From NCBI RefSeq assembly GCF_003261635.1, contig NZ_QFXK01000035.1, positions 310,001-374,000 of the forward strand: a stretch of DNA of 64,000 nt, in the 5' to 3' direction. Shown here piece after piece: positions 32,426-41,060 of this stretch (its first letter is position 1; each line of letters begins with the position of its first letter). Made by a program: the position numbers and the translations under genes. Source of the DNA: Kribbella monticola (lineage in GTDB: Bacteria; Actinomycetota; Actinomycetes; Propionibacteriales; Kribbellaceae). The notes beneath the pieces are model-generated. The model worked only from the letters and a program-made list of their open reading frames with translations. It made no database searches and was not told the DNA's origin.

Positions 32426-33763
32426 ATGTTGATCGTGGTCGGGCTGGCGCTCATTCTGGCGCTGACCGTGGCCACCGGGTACTTCGTGGCGCAGGAGTTC
32501 TCCTACGTAGCGGTGGACCGGAACCGGCTGCAGGGTCTCGCCGAGGCGGGTGACGCCGCCGCCGTCCGGGCGCTCGAGGTCACCTCGCGGCTGTCGTTCG
32601 TGCTGTCGGGCGCGCAGGTCGGGATCACGGTCACCGCACTCCTCGCCGGTTACGTCGCCCAGCCGTACCTCGGCAAGGGACTGGAGAACCTGCTCGGTTC
32701 GGCCGGTCTCCCCAAGGGCGTGTCGTTGTCGGTCTCGGTGGTCCTTGCGTTGCTGCTGGCAACGATCATCCAGATGGTGCTCGGTGAGCTGGCACCGAAG
32801 AACCTGGCGATCGCCCGGGCCGAGGCGCTCGCGCTGCGACTGTCCCGGTCCACCCTGATCTACCTCACCGTGGCCGGCCCGCTGATCCGCCTCTTCGACA
32901 CCGCGTCGAACCGGATCCTGCGCCGGGTCGGGATCGAGCCGGTCGAGGAGCTTCCGCAGGGTGCCACCGCCCAGGAGCTGGACCGGATCATCGCCACGTC
33001 GTACGAGCACGGCCTGCTCGACGAGGACACCACCCGGCTGCTCGATCGCGGCCTCGACTTCCGCGGCCGGATCGCCGCCGAGGTGATGATCCCGCGCGTC
33101 GACGTGATCACCGTGCACACCGACGACCCGCTGACCAGGGTGGTCGAGCTGCTCGACTCCGGCCACAGCCGGTTCCCGGTGATCGCCGCCTCGGTGGACG
33201 AGGTGATCGGCGTGATCGCGATCGGCGACGTGGTCGAGGTCGAGCCGGCCGACCGTTCGCACGTCACGATCGGTTCGCTCGCGGCGCCGCCTGTCGTCGT
33301 ACCGGCCACACTGTCGCTGCCCGGTGTGCTGGAGCAGCTCCGGACCGCGCATCGCCAGCTCGCGATCGTCGTGGACGAGTTCGGCGGGTTCGCCGGCGTG
33401 GTGTCGCTGGAGGACATCGCCGAGGAACTGGTCGGCGAGATCCGCGACGAGGACGACCTGCCCGAAGCCGGGCTGCTGGCGAACCCGGACGGGACCTGGG
33501 TCGTGCCCGGCCGCCGGCGTCTCGACGAGGTGACGGAGGCGACCGGGATCGCTCTTCCGGACGGCGACGACTACGACACCGTGTCCGGACTGGTGATGGC
33601 CCGGCTCGGGCGGATCCCGGTCGTCGGCGACGAGGTGGTCGTGGAACTGCCGCAACGGTTCGACCACGACGGCCGTCCCGCACCCCGCGAGCACGGCAAA
33701 TTGACAGTGCAGACCGTACTGCGGCACGTCCCCGGCCTCGTCGTTCTGGAGAGGCTCTCGTGA
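32426..33763 (+). CDS. CNNM/HlyC-CorC family membrane protein with CBS domains (1)
   Basis: A 445-residue protein: an N-terminal CNNM (DUF21) domain with about four membrane segments (residues 1-150, FVAQEFSYVAVDRNRL, GAQVGITVTALLAG, LGELAPKNLAIARAEA), a CBS pair (about 200-330, MIPRVDVITVHTDDPL ... LAIVVDEFGGFAGVVSLEDIAEELVGEI) and a CorC_HlyC domain (350-440). Such proteins transport or regulate Mg2+/Co2+. It overlaps the next CNNM gene by 4 bp (GTGA). Confidence 0.92.
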   Translation: MLIVVGLALILALTVATGYFVAQEFSYVAVDRNRLQGLAEAGDAAAVRALEVTSRLSFVLSGAQVGITVTALLAGYVAQPYLGKGLENLLGSAGLPKGVSLSVSVVLALLLATIIQMVLGELAPKNLAIARAEALALRLSRSTLIYLTVAGPLIRLFDTASNRILRRVGIEPVEELPQGATAQELDRIIATSYEHGLLDEDTTRLLDRGLDFRGRIAAEVMIPRVDVITVHTDDPLTRVVELLDSGHSRFPVIAASVDEVIGVIAIGDVVEVEPADRSHVTIGSLAAPPVVVPATLSLPGVLEQLRTAHRQLAIVVDEFGGFAGVVSLEDIAEELVGEIRDEDDLPEAGLLANPDGTWVVPGRRRLDEVTEATGIALPDGDDYDTVSGLVMARLGRIPVVGDEVVVELPQRFDHDGRPAPREHGKLTVQTVLRHVPGLVVLERLS

Positions 33764-34824
33764 ACACCGCCGTCGCTCTGCTGATCTCGCTGCTGCTCCT
33801 TGTTCTCAACGGGTTCTTCGTCGCTGCCGAGTTCGCGCTGGTCGCGTCGAAGCGGCACCGGCTCGAACAGTTCGCAGCCGACGGCCGTCGTACGGCGCGT
33901 GCTGCGCTGGCCGGAATCAGCGAGCTGTCGTTGATGCTCGCGGGCGCGCAGCTCGGGATCACCCTGTGCACGCTGGGACTCGGGTCGTTGTCCGAGCCCG
34001 CGGTCGCGCAGCTGCTGCATCCGGTGTTCGAGCTGATCGGCGTACCGGACGGCGTCGGCGAAGTGATCGCGTTGGTCATCGCCGTCGGCGGGGTCGGTCT
34101 GCTGCACGTGTTGCTGGGCGAGATGGCACCGAAGTCGTGGGCGATCAGCGACCCCGAGCGGTCGGCGCTGCTGCTGGCGATGCCGTTCCGCGGGTTCACC
34201 TTCGTCTTCCGGCCGCTGCTCGTCGTACTGAACACGCTGGCGAACGCGTGCGTCCGGCTGCTCAAGGTGACGCCGCAGAACGAGCTTGCGAACGCCCATG
34301 GTCCGGACGAGTTGCGGATGCTGATCGAGGCGTCGGCCGAACACGGGACGCTGGCCGCGGCCGAACACGACCTGCTCACTGCGATGCTCGCGCTGCAGAA
34401 CACCACGGTCGACCAGGTGATGACGCCGACCTCACGGCTGTCCACGGTGCCCGCGTCCGCGGTCGCCCGCGACGTCGAACTGGTCAGCCGGCGTGAGGGA
34501 CACTCAAGGCTCGCGGTGGTCAGCTCTGGTACTGCGATCTGCGGCATCGTCCACGTGCGCGATGCGGCCCGCGCGACGACCGGGGGCGGTCACACGCTGC
34601 GCGCCTCCGAGCTGATGACCGAGCCGCTCCGACTGCCGACCGGTACTCCGGTAGCTGCGGCGATCCGCATCATGCGTACTGAACGCTCCCAGCTGGCTGT
34701 CGTCCAGCAGGGGTCCGAACCGATCGGCGTGGTCGCTCTCGAGGACCTGCTGGAAGAGGTCATCGGCGAGTTCGACGACGAGACCGACCCGATCATCAGT
34801 GCCACCCGCCGGCCGCCCGGCTGA
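33760..34824 (+). CDS. CNNM family membrane protein with CBS domains (2)
   Basis: A 354-residue paralogue of the preceding gene: CNNM domain (VLNGFFVAAEFALVASKRHRLEQ, AGAQLGITLCTLGLG, LGEMAPKSWAI) and a CBS pair ending SQLAVVQQGSEPIGVVALEDLLEEVIGEF. It stops right after the CBS pair and so lacks the CorC_HlyC domain of its neighbour. The two are translationally coupled at GTG 33760 and may form a heteromeric metal transporter. Confidence 0.92.
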   Translation: MNTAVALLISLLLLVLNGFFVAAEFALVASKRHRLEQFAADGRRTARAALAGISELSLMLAGAQLGITLCTLGLGSLSEPAVAQLLHPVFELIGVPDGVGEVIALVIAVGGVGLLHVLLGEMAPKSWAISDPERSALLLAMPFRGFTFVFRPLLVVLNTLANACVRLLKVTPQNELANAHGPDELRMLIEASAEHGTLAAAEHDLLTAMLALQNTTVDQVMTPTSRLSTVPASAVARDVELVSRREGHSRLAVVSSGTAICGIVHVRDAARATTGGGHTLRASELMTEPLRLPTGTPVAAAIRIMRTERSQLAVVQQGSEPIGVVALEDLLEEVIGEFDDETDPIISATRRPPG

Positions 34825-34890
34825 GCAGTGCGCCTGGTCCCGTGACGCGGGCGGACTACCGTTGTCGCAACCAGCCGGAGGAGTAGAACA

Positions 34891-36030
34891 GTGCCTGTCA
34901 GTCGTCTCGGTCTCGTTGTGCACCAAGGTCGCCCGCTCGCCGTCCAGGCGGCCGAGGTGGTTCGTGACTGGTGCCGCCGGCATGACATCGGCTGTACCGA
35001 CATCGATGTCTGGAAGCAGCACGAGGACCGTCGCGGTGGGATGGACGAGCTGCACCACGCCGGCAATCCGGACCTGGTCGTCACGCTCGGCGGCGACGGC
35101 ACCTTCCTGCGCGGCGCCCGGATCGCGGCGAAGAACGATGCCGCCGTCCTGGGTGTCGACCTCGGCAAGGTGGGCTTCCTGACCGAAGTGGCGTGCAGTG
35201 ACGTCGAGGAGGCGCTGGAGGCGGTCCACCACGGCGGCGCCACCATCGAGGAGCGGATGACGCTCACCATGCGCGCATCGCGGCCGCTGGAGATCCCGAC
35301 CGGGATCGACGCGCTGCTGCGCTACGGCCATGGTCCCGCGCTCCCGCCGCCCTCGGTGCGGCCGGAAACCGTCGAGGGCGACGGCTGGGGCGTGGCCCTC
35401 GACGTGACCGCGCTGAACGACGTGGTGCTGGAGAAGCTGGCCCGCGACCACCAGGTGAGCATCGGCGTCTACCTGGCCGGGCGACTGCTGGCGTCGTACT
35501 CGGCGGACGCGTTGATCGTGGCCACGCCGACCGGCAGTACGGCGTACAGCTTCGCGGCCGGTGGGCCGGTGTTGTCGCCGAACCTGGAGGCGGTCGTCTT
35601 CACTCCGGTGGCGCCGCACATGACCTTCAACCGGACCGTGGTGGCGGCGCCGGACGAGCCGGTGGCGCTGCGGGTGCTGCCGCACTCGGGACAGGCCGCG
35701 GTCAGCATCGACGGTCAGTTGCGCGGCATCCTCGACCCTGGCGACTGGATCGGCGTCTACGGGTCCGTACGCCGGTTGCGGCTGGTCCGGCTTCGGCCGA
35801 CCGACTTCTACGGGCGGCTGCGCGACCGCTTCCGGCTCACCGACGCGCCCGCGACCGGTGTCGACGGCGAGTCCGACCGCTTCTGGGTCCCCGACAGCCC
35901 GGTCCCCGCCGACCTCGCCCACCTACGCATCCCAACCGCTCGCACCGCGGCCGAGGAGACGGCCCGGCCGGCACCCTGCCCGGTCAGCCCCACCACTGGT
36001 ACGCCGGCCGAGGCGCCCGCCGCCGACTAG
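34891..36030 (+). CDS. nadK: NAD kinase
   Basis: A 379-residue ATP-NAD kinase: GGDGTFLRGAR (67-77) is the catalytic loop, ALNDVVLEK the conserved NE/D motif, and SADALIVATPTGSTAYSFAAGGPVLSP the GTPxGSTAYSLSAGGP-type signature. It phosphorylates NAD to NADP. The C-terminal 60 residues are Pro/Ala-rich, beyond the usual family end, and probably disordered. GGAGGAG 8-12 nt before the GTG sets the start. Confidence 0.93.
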   Translation: MPVSRLGLVVHQGRPLAVQAAEVVRDWCRRHDIGCTDIDVWKQHEDRRGGMDELHHAGNPDLVVTLGGDGTFLRGARIAAKNDAAVLGVDLGKVGFLTEVACSDVEEALEAVHHGGATIEERMTLTMRASRPLEIPTGIDALLRYGHGPALPPPSVRPETVEGDGWGVALDVTALNDVVLEKLARDHQVSIGVYLAGRLLASYSADALIVATPTGSTAYSFAAGGPVLSPNLEAVVFTPVAPHMTFNRTVVAAPDEPVALRVLPHSGQAAVSIDGQLRGILDPGDWIGVYGSVRRLRLVRLRPTDFYGRLRDRFRLTDAPATGVDGESDRFWVPDSPVPADLAHLRIPTARTAAEETARPAPCPVSPTTGTPAEAPAAD

Positions 36031-36152
36031 CTGCCGGTACGCCCGGCCATGGCGGCCGCCGCTGACTAACTGCCGCTCGGTTCGAGCGCCGGTCCACCAG
36101 ATACCAGTTGGCTACTGGTCGGCTCCGGCGGTCGGTGGCTCGGTTCGCCCGG

Positions 36153-36158
36153 TAGGGT
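36153..36158 (+). promoter_or_regulatory. -10 box TAGGGT for manC
   Basis: TAGGGT lies 8 nt before ATG 36167 with no Shine-Dalgarno. The same hexamer stands 7 nt before manB at 50586. Confidence 0.5.
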
Positions 36159-36166
36159 TCGTCCTC

Positions 36167-37264
36167 ATGCGAAACGTGGTGATTCTGGCCGGCGGTTCGG
36201 GGACTCGGCTGTGGCCGTTGTCCCGGGTCGACAAGCCCAAGCAGGTGCTGCCGCTGGCGGCGGGCAACTCCCTGCTCCGAGTGGCGTACGACCGGCTCGC
36301 GGGCCTGGTCGACCCGGCCAACATCTACGTCTGCACGGTGGCCGCCCACACGGACCTGGTCCGCGAGCAGCTCCCCGAGCTCGGCGAGCACAACATCATC
36401 GGCGAACCGGTCGGCCGGGACACCGCGAACGCGGTCGGGCTCGCCTCGGCGGTGGTCGCCCGGCACGATCCCGAGGCGGTGCTGGCGATCGTCGGCTCGG
36501 ACCACCTGATCACGCCGGAGGCGGAGTTCCGGGCCGCGATCCGGAGCGGGTTCGAGCTGGTCGAGCAGCGGCCGCGCTCACTGGTCACCTTCGGGATCGA
36601 GCCGACCCACCCGCACACCGGGCTCGGGTACGTCGAACGCGGTGACGCGATCGACGGCACCTCGGCGTACGTCGTGGACCGGTTCCGGGAGAAGCCGGAT
36701 CGCGCCACGGCCGAGGAGTACCTGGCCACCGGGCGGTTCTGGTGGAACTCCGGCATGTTCGTCTGGCGGGCCGAGACCGTGTTGAGCGTGCTCGACGCGC
36801 TGCTGCCGGAGTCGGCCGCTCAACTGCGCCAGGTCGCGGCGGTCTGGGACACTCCCCAGCGCGACGCCGAGCTCGGTGCGATCTACCCGGGACTGCGCAA
36901 GATCAGCGTCGACTTCGCGGTGATGGAACCTGCTTCGCAGGGCAAGGTCGACGCGGACGTGGTCGTCATCCCGATGCCGGTGCACTGGCTCGACGTCGGA
37001 TCCTGGGCGGCGCTCGCCGGCACCTACGAGGTCGATGCCGAGGGCAACCGTCACGACGGTACGGCGCTCAGCTGCCTGCTCGACTCGCACGACAACGTGA
37101 TCGTCACCGACGACCCCGACCACCTGATCGCGGCCGTCGGCCTGACCGGCCACATCATCGTCCACACCCACGACGTAACCCTCGTCTGCCCCCTAGCCGA
37201 CGGCGAACGGGTCAAGGACCTGGTCGCCCAAGTTCAATCCGACCACGCCACCCGCTACGTCTGA
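36167..37264 (+). CDS. manC: mannose-1-phosphate guanylyltransferase
   Basis: A 365-residue GDP-mannose pyrophosphorylase: ILAGGSGTRLWPLSRVDKPKQVLPL is the nucleotide signature, SDHLI the metal Asp, and FGIEPTHPHTGLGYVERG and FREKP complete the substrate site. It lacks the C-terminal isomerase domain of bifunctional ManC/AlgA enzymes; manA is separate at 53250. It makes GDP-mannose for mannosylated lipids and glycans. Homologous to mycobacterial Rv3264c by position and sequence type (recalled, not searched). Confidence 0.93.
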   Translation: MRNVVILAGGSGTRLWPLSRVDKPKQVLPLAAGNSLLRVAYDRLAGLVDPANIYVCTVAAHTDLVREQLPELGEHNIIGEPVGRDTANAVGLASAVVARHDPEAVLAIVGSDHLITPEAEFRAAIRSGFELVEQRPRSLVTFGIEPTHPHTGLGYVERGDAIDGTSAYVVDRFREKPDRATAEEYLATGRFWWNSGMFVWRAETVLSVLDALLPESAAQLRQVAAVWDTPQRDAELGAIYPGLRKISVDFAVMEPASQGKVDADVVVIPMPVHWLDVGSWAALAGTYEVDAEGNRHDGTALSCLLDSHDNVIVTDDPDHLIAAVGLTGHIIVHTHDVTLVCPLADGERVKDLVAQVQSDHATRYV

Positions 37265-37302
37265 CCCCGCCTTGTTCATGCCCGGTGGGCTCAACTCCGC
37301 TC

Positions 37303-37344
37303 CGAGGGGTTACCCCACTGTCAGAGCAGTGGGGTAACCCCTCG
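37303..37344. terminator. strong 18-bp hairpin between manC and DUF3105 genes
   Basis: Bases 37303-37320 pair perfectly with 37327-37344 around a 6-nt loop, between convergent genes, so it serves both strands. Confidence 0.85.
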
Positions 37345-37372
37345 CGGAGGAGTCAACCCGGCCGATACCCGG

Positions 37373-38086
37373 TTAGCGGAGGCCGGGTTCCTGGGTGTCC
37401 TGGGCGGGGAATTTGGTGATGAAGGTCGTTAGGGCCTCGCCGCTGAGGGCGTCGCAGAATTGGCGGTGGCCGAAGGACTGGCCTTCGGGTCCGGCGCTCC
37501 AGTGGGCGAAGGCGATCTTCTTGCCGGCCGGCCACGCGGCGCCTTCGGAGGCGTGGAACGGGGCGGCGATGAAGAAGCCGCCGTCGGCCGCGTCGGGCAG
37601 CTTCGCCTTCGCCAGCTTCTCGATCTCCGCGAGCTGCTTCTTGTCCTTGGCGATCTCGTCGCTGTACCAGAGCAGCGTGTAGCCGTGCTCGAGGTTGTGC
37701 ACGAGGTTCTCCACCGGCGGGCGGTCCTCGGCCGAGTAGAACTTCTTACTGAACGGCGCCCAGGTCTGGTAGTGCGGTCCGCTCGACGGCGGCGAGACGG
37801 CGTACGCGATCTTCTCGCCGTCCGGCCGGTGGTCCGCGGACTTGCCGGCCGGGTCGTTGGTCGGGGCGTCGCAGGACGCCGCGGCCGCCTTGACACCGAC
37901 GGCGGCGATCGGCCGGCTCTTCGCCCGGGAGTCCTCGATCAGCTTGACCGCCGGCACCGCGATGATGCCCAGCCCGACCACGATCGAGACAGCCACGATC
38001 GCCCACGTCCGGCGCTTGTCCGACCGGTCCTGGTCGCGCTGCATCTTCTCGATCAGCTCGCGCCGCGACTGCGTTGCCTTGGCCAT
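37373..38086 (-). CDS. DUF3105 membrane protein (paralogue A)
   Basis: A 237-residue type II membrane protein: basic coiled N-terminus (RRELIEKMQRDQDRSDKRR), one membrane helix at residues 29-50, then an extracytoplasmic DUF3105 domain with conserved SPPSSGPHY (98-106), HNLEHGY (130-136) and HRQFC (207-211) plus Cys72. The His/Cys clusters suggest a metal site or disulphide, but the function is unknown. GGGAG precedes ATG 38086. It lies 90 bp after its paralogue in the same direction. Confidence 0.87.
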   Translation of the reverse strand: MAKATQSRRELIEKMQRDQDRSDKRRTWAIVAVSIVVGLGIIAVPAVKLIEDSRAKSRPIAAVGVKAAAASCDAPTNDPAGKSADHRPDGEKIAYAVSPPSSGPHYQTWAPFSKKFYSAEDRPPVENLVHNLEHGYTLLWYSDEIAKDKKQLAEIEKLAKAKLPDAADGGFFIAAPFHASEGAAWPAGKKIAFAHWSAGPEGQSFGHRQFCDALSGEALTTFITKFPAQDTQEPGLR

Positions 38087-38176
38087 GCCACTCCCAGGAT
38101 CGGTCCGCAAAGGCCGAAGACTAACCCAGCGGACAGGATCCGTGCCTGTCCGTCTCCACCGGCCCGGAACGGGGGA

Positions 38177-38899
38177 TCAGCCGCCGTTCGGCTCCTGGGC
38201 GTCGGTCGACGGGTACTTGTTCATGAAGTCGGCGAGCGCGGCGCCGCTGACCGAGCCGCAGAACTGGCGGTGACCGAAGGCCGTCTTGCCGTCGGCGCCC
38301 ATGCCGCTCCAGTGCGAGAAGGCGATGTTCTTGCCGTCCGGCCAGGGCAGCTGGCCGTCGGAGGCGCGGAAGGGCGCGGCGATGAACTTGCCGTTCGAGC
38401 TGTCCGGCAGCTTGGCCTTGGAGATCTTCTCGATCAGGGCCAGCTGGTCCTTGTTCTTCGAGGTCGCCTCGTTGTACCAGAGGATCGTGTAGCCGTGCTC
38501 GAGGTTGTGCACCAGGTTCGGCACCGGCGGCCGGTCGTCGAAGGTGTAGAACTTCTTCCCGAACGGTGCCCAGACCGCGTAGTGCGGGCCGGACGAGGGC
38601 GGGGAGACCGGGTACTGGATGACCGTGCCGTCCGGCTTGTGGTCCTGAGTGCCGGAGGCCTTGTCGTCGGTGGGCTGGTCGCAGGACGCGGACGCGGCGG
38701 CCACGCCGAGGTCGGAGATCGACAGGTTCTTGGTCCTGGAGTCCTGGATCAGCCGGATCGCCGGGTAGGCGATGATCGCCAGGCCGACGATGATCGAGGC
38801 GGCCACGATGATGAGCGTACGGCGCTTGTCGGACCGGGCCTGCTCACGCTGCATCTTCTCGATCAGCTCGCGGCGATCCTGCTTCTGAGACTTACCCAC
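38177..38899 (-). CDS. DUF3105 membrane protein (paralogue B)
   Basis: A 240-residue tandem paralogue of the downstream gene with the same plan: N-terminal RRELIEKMQREQARSDKRR, one membrane helix (about 29-51), then SPPSSGPHY, HNLEHGY and HRQFC in the exported domain. The N-terminus and these motifs are nearly identical between the two, while the rest has diverged. The start is GTG 38899 with GGGAAGA about 11 nt upstream. The function of the family is not known. Confidence 0.87.
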   Translation of the reverse strand: MGKSQKQDRRELIEKMQREQARSDKRRTLIIVAASIIVGLAIIAYPAIRLIQDSRTKNLSISDLGVAAASASCDQPTDDKASGTQDHKPDGTVIQYPVSPPSSGPHYAVWAPFGKKFYTFDDRPPVPNLVHNLEHGYTILWYNEATSKNKDQLALIEKISKAKLPDSSNGKFIAAPFRASDGQLPWPDGKNIAFSHWSGMGADGKTAFGHRQFCGSVSGAALADFMNKYPSTDAQEPNGG

Positions 38900-38988
38900 A
38901 GTGAATGGTCTTCCCTGATCATGGGCGGTCTCGGGCGCCGCCGTCCGCGTGCAGTGTACTGAGCCACCCTGAGAAGTTGCCTAGAAAA

Positions 38989-39963
38989 CTACTTCGACCG
39001 TGAGCCGAACGTGACCGTCGCCTCACTGCCCGGACCGGTCCGTACGGCGACGCCGTAGCCCTCGGCATGGAGCAACACAGCGAGGCGTTCCGCGATCACG
39101 CCGACCGCGACCGGCTCGTCGCCGAAGACGGCGATCGTGTTGTCCAGCAGTTCGATGTGGACATCCTCGTCGTCCACCAGCAGCCCGGCCCACAGCTCGG
39201 GATCCACCTCACGTGGCCCGGCAGGAGCCTTCCGAGCCAGTACTGCGGCCCGCGCGGCCTCCCGCGTTCCCAGGCTGAACAGGTCCATCTCGGCATCCCT
39301 GACCAGCGCCCGCGCCCCGGTCCCGTGCTCCCCAACGGGCAGAACCACATCGGACAGCCCACGCAGTACGGCGACCGGTACGCCGTCGGCCTTGCCCTTC
39401 ACGAGTTCACCGGCGCCGGCGATCTCGTCGGCGATGGCCGGCTCGGTCACGGCGAGCACATTGCCGTGGCTGTCGGTGCTGCCGCGCAGATCCTCCAGCA
39501 CCTGGATGCCGGCCGCGCCGATCGCCAGGTCCGTCTGGCCGTTGCGCCACGGTCGCCCGAGGGTGTCGGTGATCACCACGCCGACATTCACGTCGTACCG
39601 CTTCTTCCAGGCCACTCGCAGGGCGCGGGCGGACAGGTCCGGGTCGACCGGCAGCAACAGCACTGTGCCGGGCGCGGTGTTGGACGTGTCCGTGCCCGCG
39701 GCGGCCATCACCAGTCCGTGCCGGGTCTGGACGATCCGGGTGTCGCCGCGCTGAGCCACGACCCGGACCAGCTCCGCGTCGATCGCCTCGTCGCGGGTGC
39801 CGTGGGTGAGTCGGCCCTCGGACTTGCTGATGATCTTCGAGGTCACCGCGACGACGTCGCCGTCGCGCAGGTCGGCCAGGTCGCCGATCAGCCCGGCCAG
39901 GTCGCTGCCCGCGGCGATCTCGGGCACGCCGACGACCGGGTAGATCTCGAGCTGCTTCCTCAT
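38989..39963 (-). CDS. cofE: coenzyme F420-0:L-glutamate ligase (CofE domain only)
   Basis: A 324-residue protein. Residues 1-245 match CofE/FbiB-N: IYPVVGVPEIAAGSDLAGLI, VVAVTSKIISKSEGR, RIVQTRHGLVMAAAGTDTSN and ITDTLGRPWRNGQTDLAIG. It adds gamma-glutamates to F420-0. Mycobacterial FbiB carries a C-terminal FMN nitroreductase-like domain of about 200 residues; here only about 80 residues of unrelated sequence follow, so that domain must be elsewhere or replaced. ATG 39963 overlaps the cofD stop by 4 bp. Confidence 0.92.
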   Translation of the reverse strand: MRKQLEIYPVVGVPEIAAGSDLAGLIGDLADLRDGDVVAVTSKIISKSEGRLTHGTRDEAIDAELVRVVAQRGDTRIVQTRHGLVMAAAGTDTSNTAPGTVLLLPVDPDLSARALRVAWKKRYDVNVGVVITDTLGRPWRNGQTDLAIGAAGIQVLEDLRGSTDSHGNVLAVTEPAIADEIAGAGELVKGKADGVPVAVLRGLSDVVLPVGEHGTGARALVRDAEMDLFSLGTREAARAAVLARKAPAGPREVDPELWAGLLVDDEDVHIELLDNTIAVFGDEPVAVGVIAERLAVLLHAEGYGVAVRTGPGSEATVTFGSRSK

Positions 39964-40937
39964 CGGCGCACGGCCTCGGCCAGGACCACCGCTGCGGTGG
40001 CGATCGCGGCCGTCTTCGGCTCGTCGTCCATCCACAGCGGCACCGCCTGCGCGTGGATCCCCGCCGCGGCGATCGACTCGAGCTGGGCCGCGTCGGAGGT
40101 GTCGATCAACCAGCCGTCCAGTACGCCGCCGGCCGCCCGCGACCCGTAGTACCGGGCTACCGCGCCCGCGGTGGACTCCACGCCGATCGCCGCGAGCACC
40201 TTGTCGGCCATGCCGCGAACCGGGCCGGTCCCGATGATCGGCGAGACCCCGATGACCGGGGCGGCCGTCTCCCGGACCGCCTCCCGGATCCCCGGGACGC
40301 CGAGGATGGTGCCGACCGAGACCACCGGGTTCGACGGCGGCAGGATCAGCGCGTCGCACTCGGCGATGGCGTCCAGTACGCCGGGGGCCGGCTTCGCCTT
40401 GTCCTGGCCGATCGCGAGGATCTGGTGCGCCTGGACCTCCGCGTGCAACCGGACCCAGTACTCCTGGAAGTGGATCGCCTTGCGGGTGCCCGGGTTCTCC
40501 GGATCGTCCACGACCACGTGCGTCTCGACCCGGTCGTCGCTCATCGGCAGCAGCCGGACCGGCAGCTCCCAGCGGGCGCAGAGCGCCTCGGTCACCGCGG
40601 CCAGGCCGTAGCCGGCGTCGAGCATCTGGGTCCGGACCAGGTGGGTGGCGATGTCGCGGTCGCCGAGGCCGAACCAGGTCGGCTCGACACCGTACGCCGC
40701 GAGTTCCTCCTTCACCACCCAGGTCTCGTCCTCGCGGCCCCAGCCGCGTTCCTTCGAGATGCCACCGCCGAGGGTGTACATCACCGTGTCCAGGTCGGGG
40801 CAGACCCGCAGGCCGAACAGCGTGATGTCGTCGGCGGTGTTGCCGACCACGGTGATCTCGGCGTCCGGCCGGGCCGCCAGCAGGCCGCGCAGGAAGGTGG
40901 ATCCACCGACGCCGCCGGCAAGCACTGTCAATCGCAT
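39960..40937 (-). CDS. cofD: 2-phospho-L-lactate/phosphoenolpyruvate transferase
   Basis: A 325-residue F420 biosynthesis enzyme (FbiA/CofD): RLTVLAGGVGGSTFLRGLL, VVGNTADDITLFGLRVCPDLDTVMYTLGG, TWFGLGDRDIATHLVRT and ILPPSNPVVSVGTILGVPGIR. It transfers the phospho-lactyl or phosphoenolpyruvyl moiety from its guanylated carrier to Fo. GGAG lies 9 nt before ATG 40937. It forms a cofD-cofE operon next to a WhiB gene, as in mycobacteria. Confidence 0.94.
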   Translation of the reverse strand: MRLTVLAGGVGGSTFLRGLLAARPDAEITVVGNTADDITLFGLRVCPDLDTVMYTLGGGISKERGWGREDETWVVKEELAAYGVEPTWFGLGDRDIATHLVRTQMLDAGYGLAAVTEALCARWELPVRLLPMSDDRVETHVVVDDPENPGTRKAIHFQEYWVRLHAEVQAHQILAIGQDKAKPAPGVLDAIAECDALILPPSNPVVSVGTILGVPGIREAVRETAAPVIGVSPIIGTGPVRGMADKVLAAIGVESTAGAVARYYGSRAAGGVLDGWLIDTSDAAQLESIAAAGIHAQAVPLWMDDEPKTAAIATAAVVLAEAVRR

Positions 40938-41060
40938 GAGGACAGTCTCCACGAGTCGTCAAAGCAACGAACCACCGCACGACTATGCTGCCGAGGGTCC
41001 GAACTATGTGCACAGTGTGTCAATCAAGTTGCACGGCCCCCAACATCCCGAGGAGCCCTC

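Noticed and set aside
30569..33727. 1052-codon minus-strand open frame
   Set aside because: It is antisense to two SDR genes and a CNNM gene with clear motifs; its own translation is Arg/Gly/His-rich without domains, as expected for a GC-rich shadow frame.
36075..36100. T-arm-like CGGTTCGAGCG
   Set aside because: No matching acceptor, D or anticodon arms surround it, and it lies in the nadK-manC gap.
39964..41013. N-terminal extension of the cofE frame through cofD
   Set aside because: Same-strand wrong-phase reading of cofD; the ligase domain begins at ATG 39963 in an ATGA overlap.
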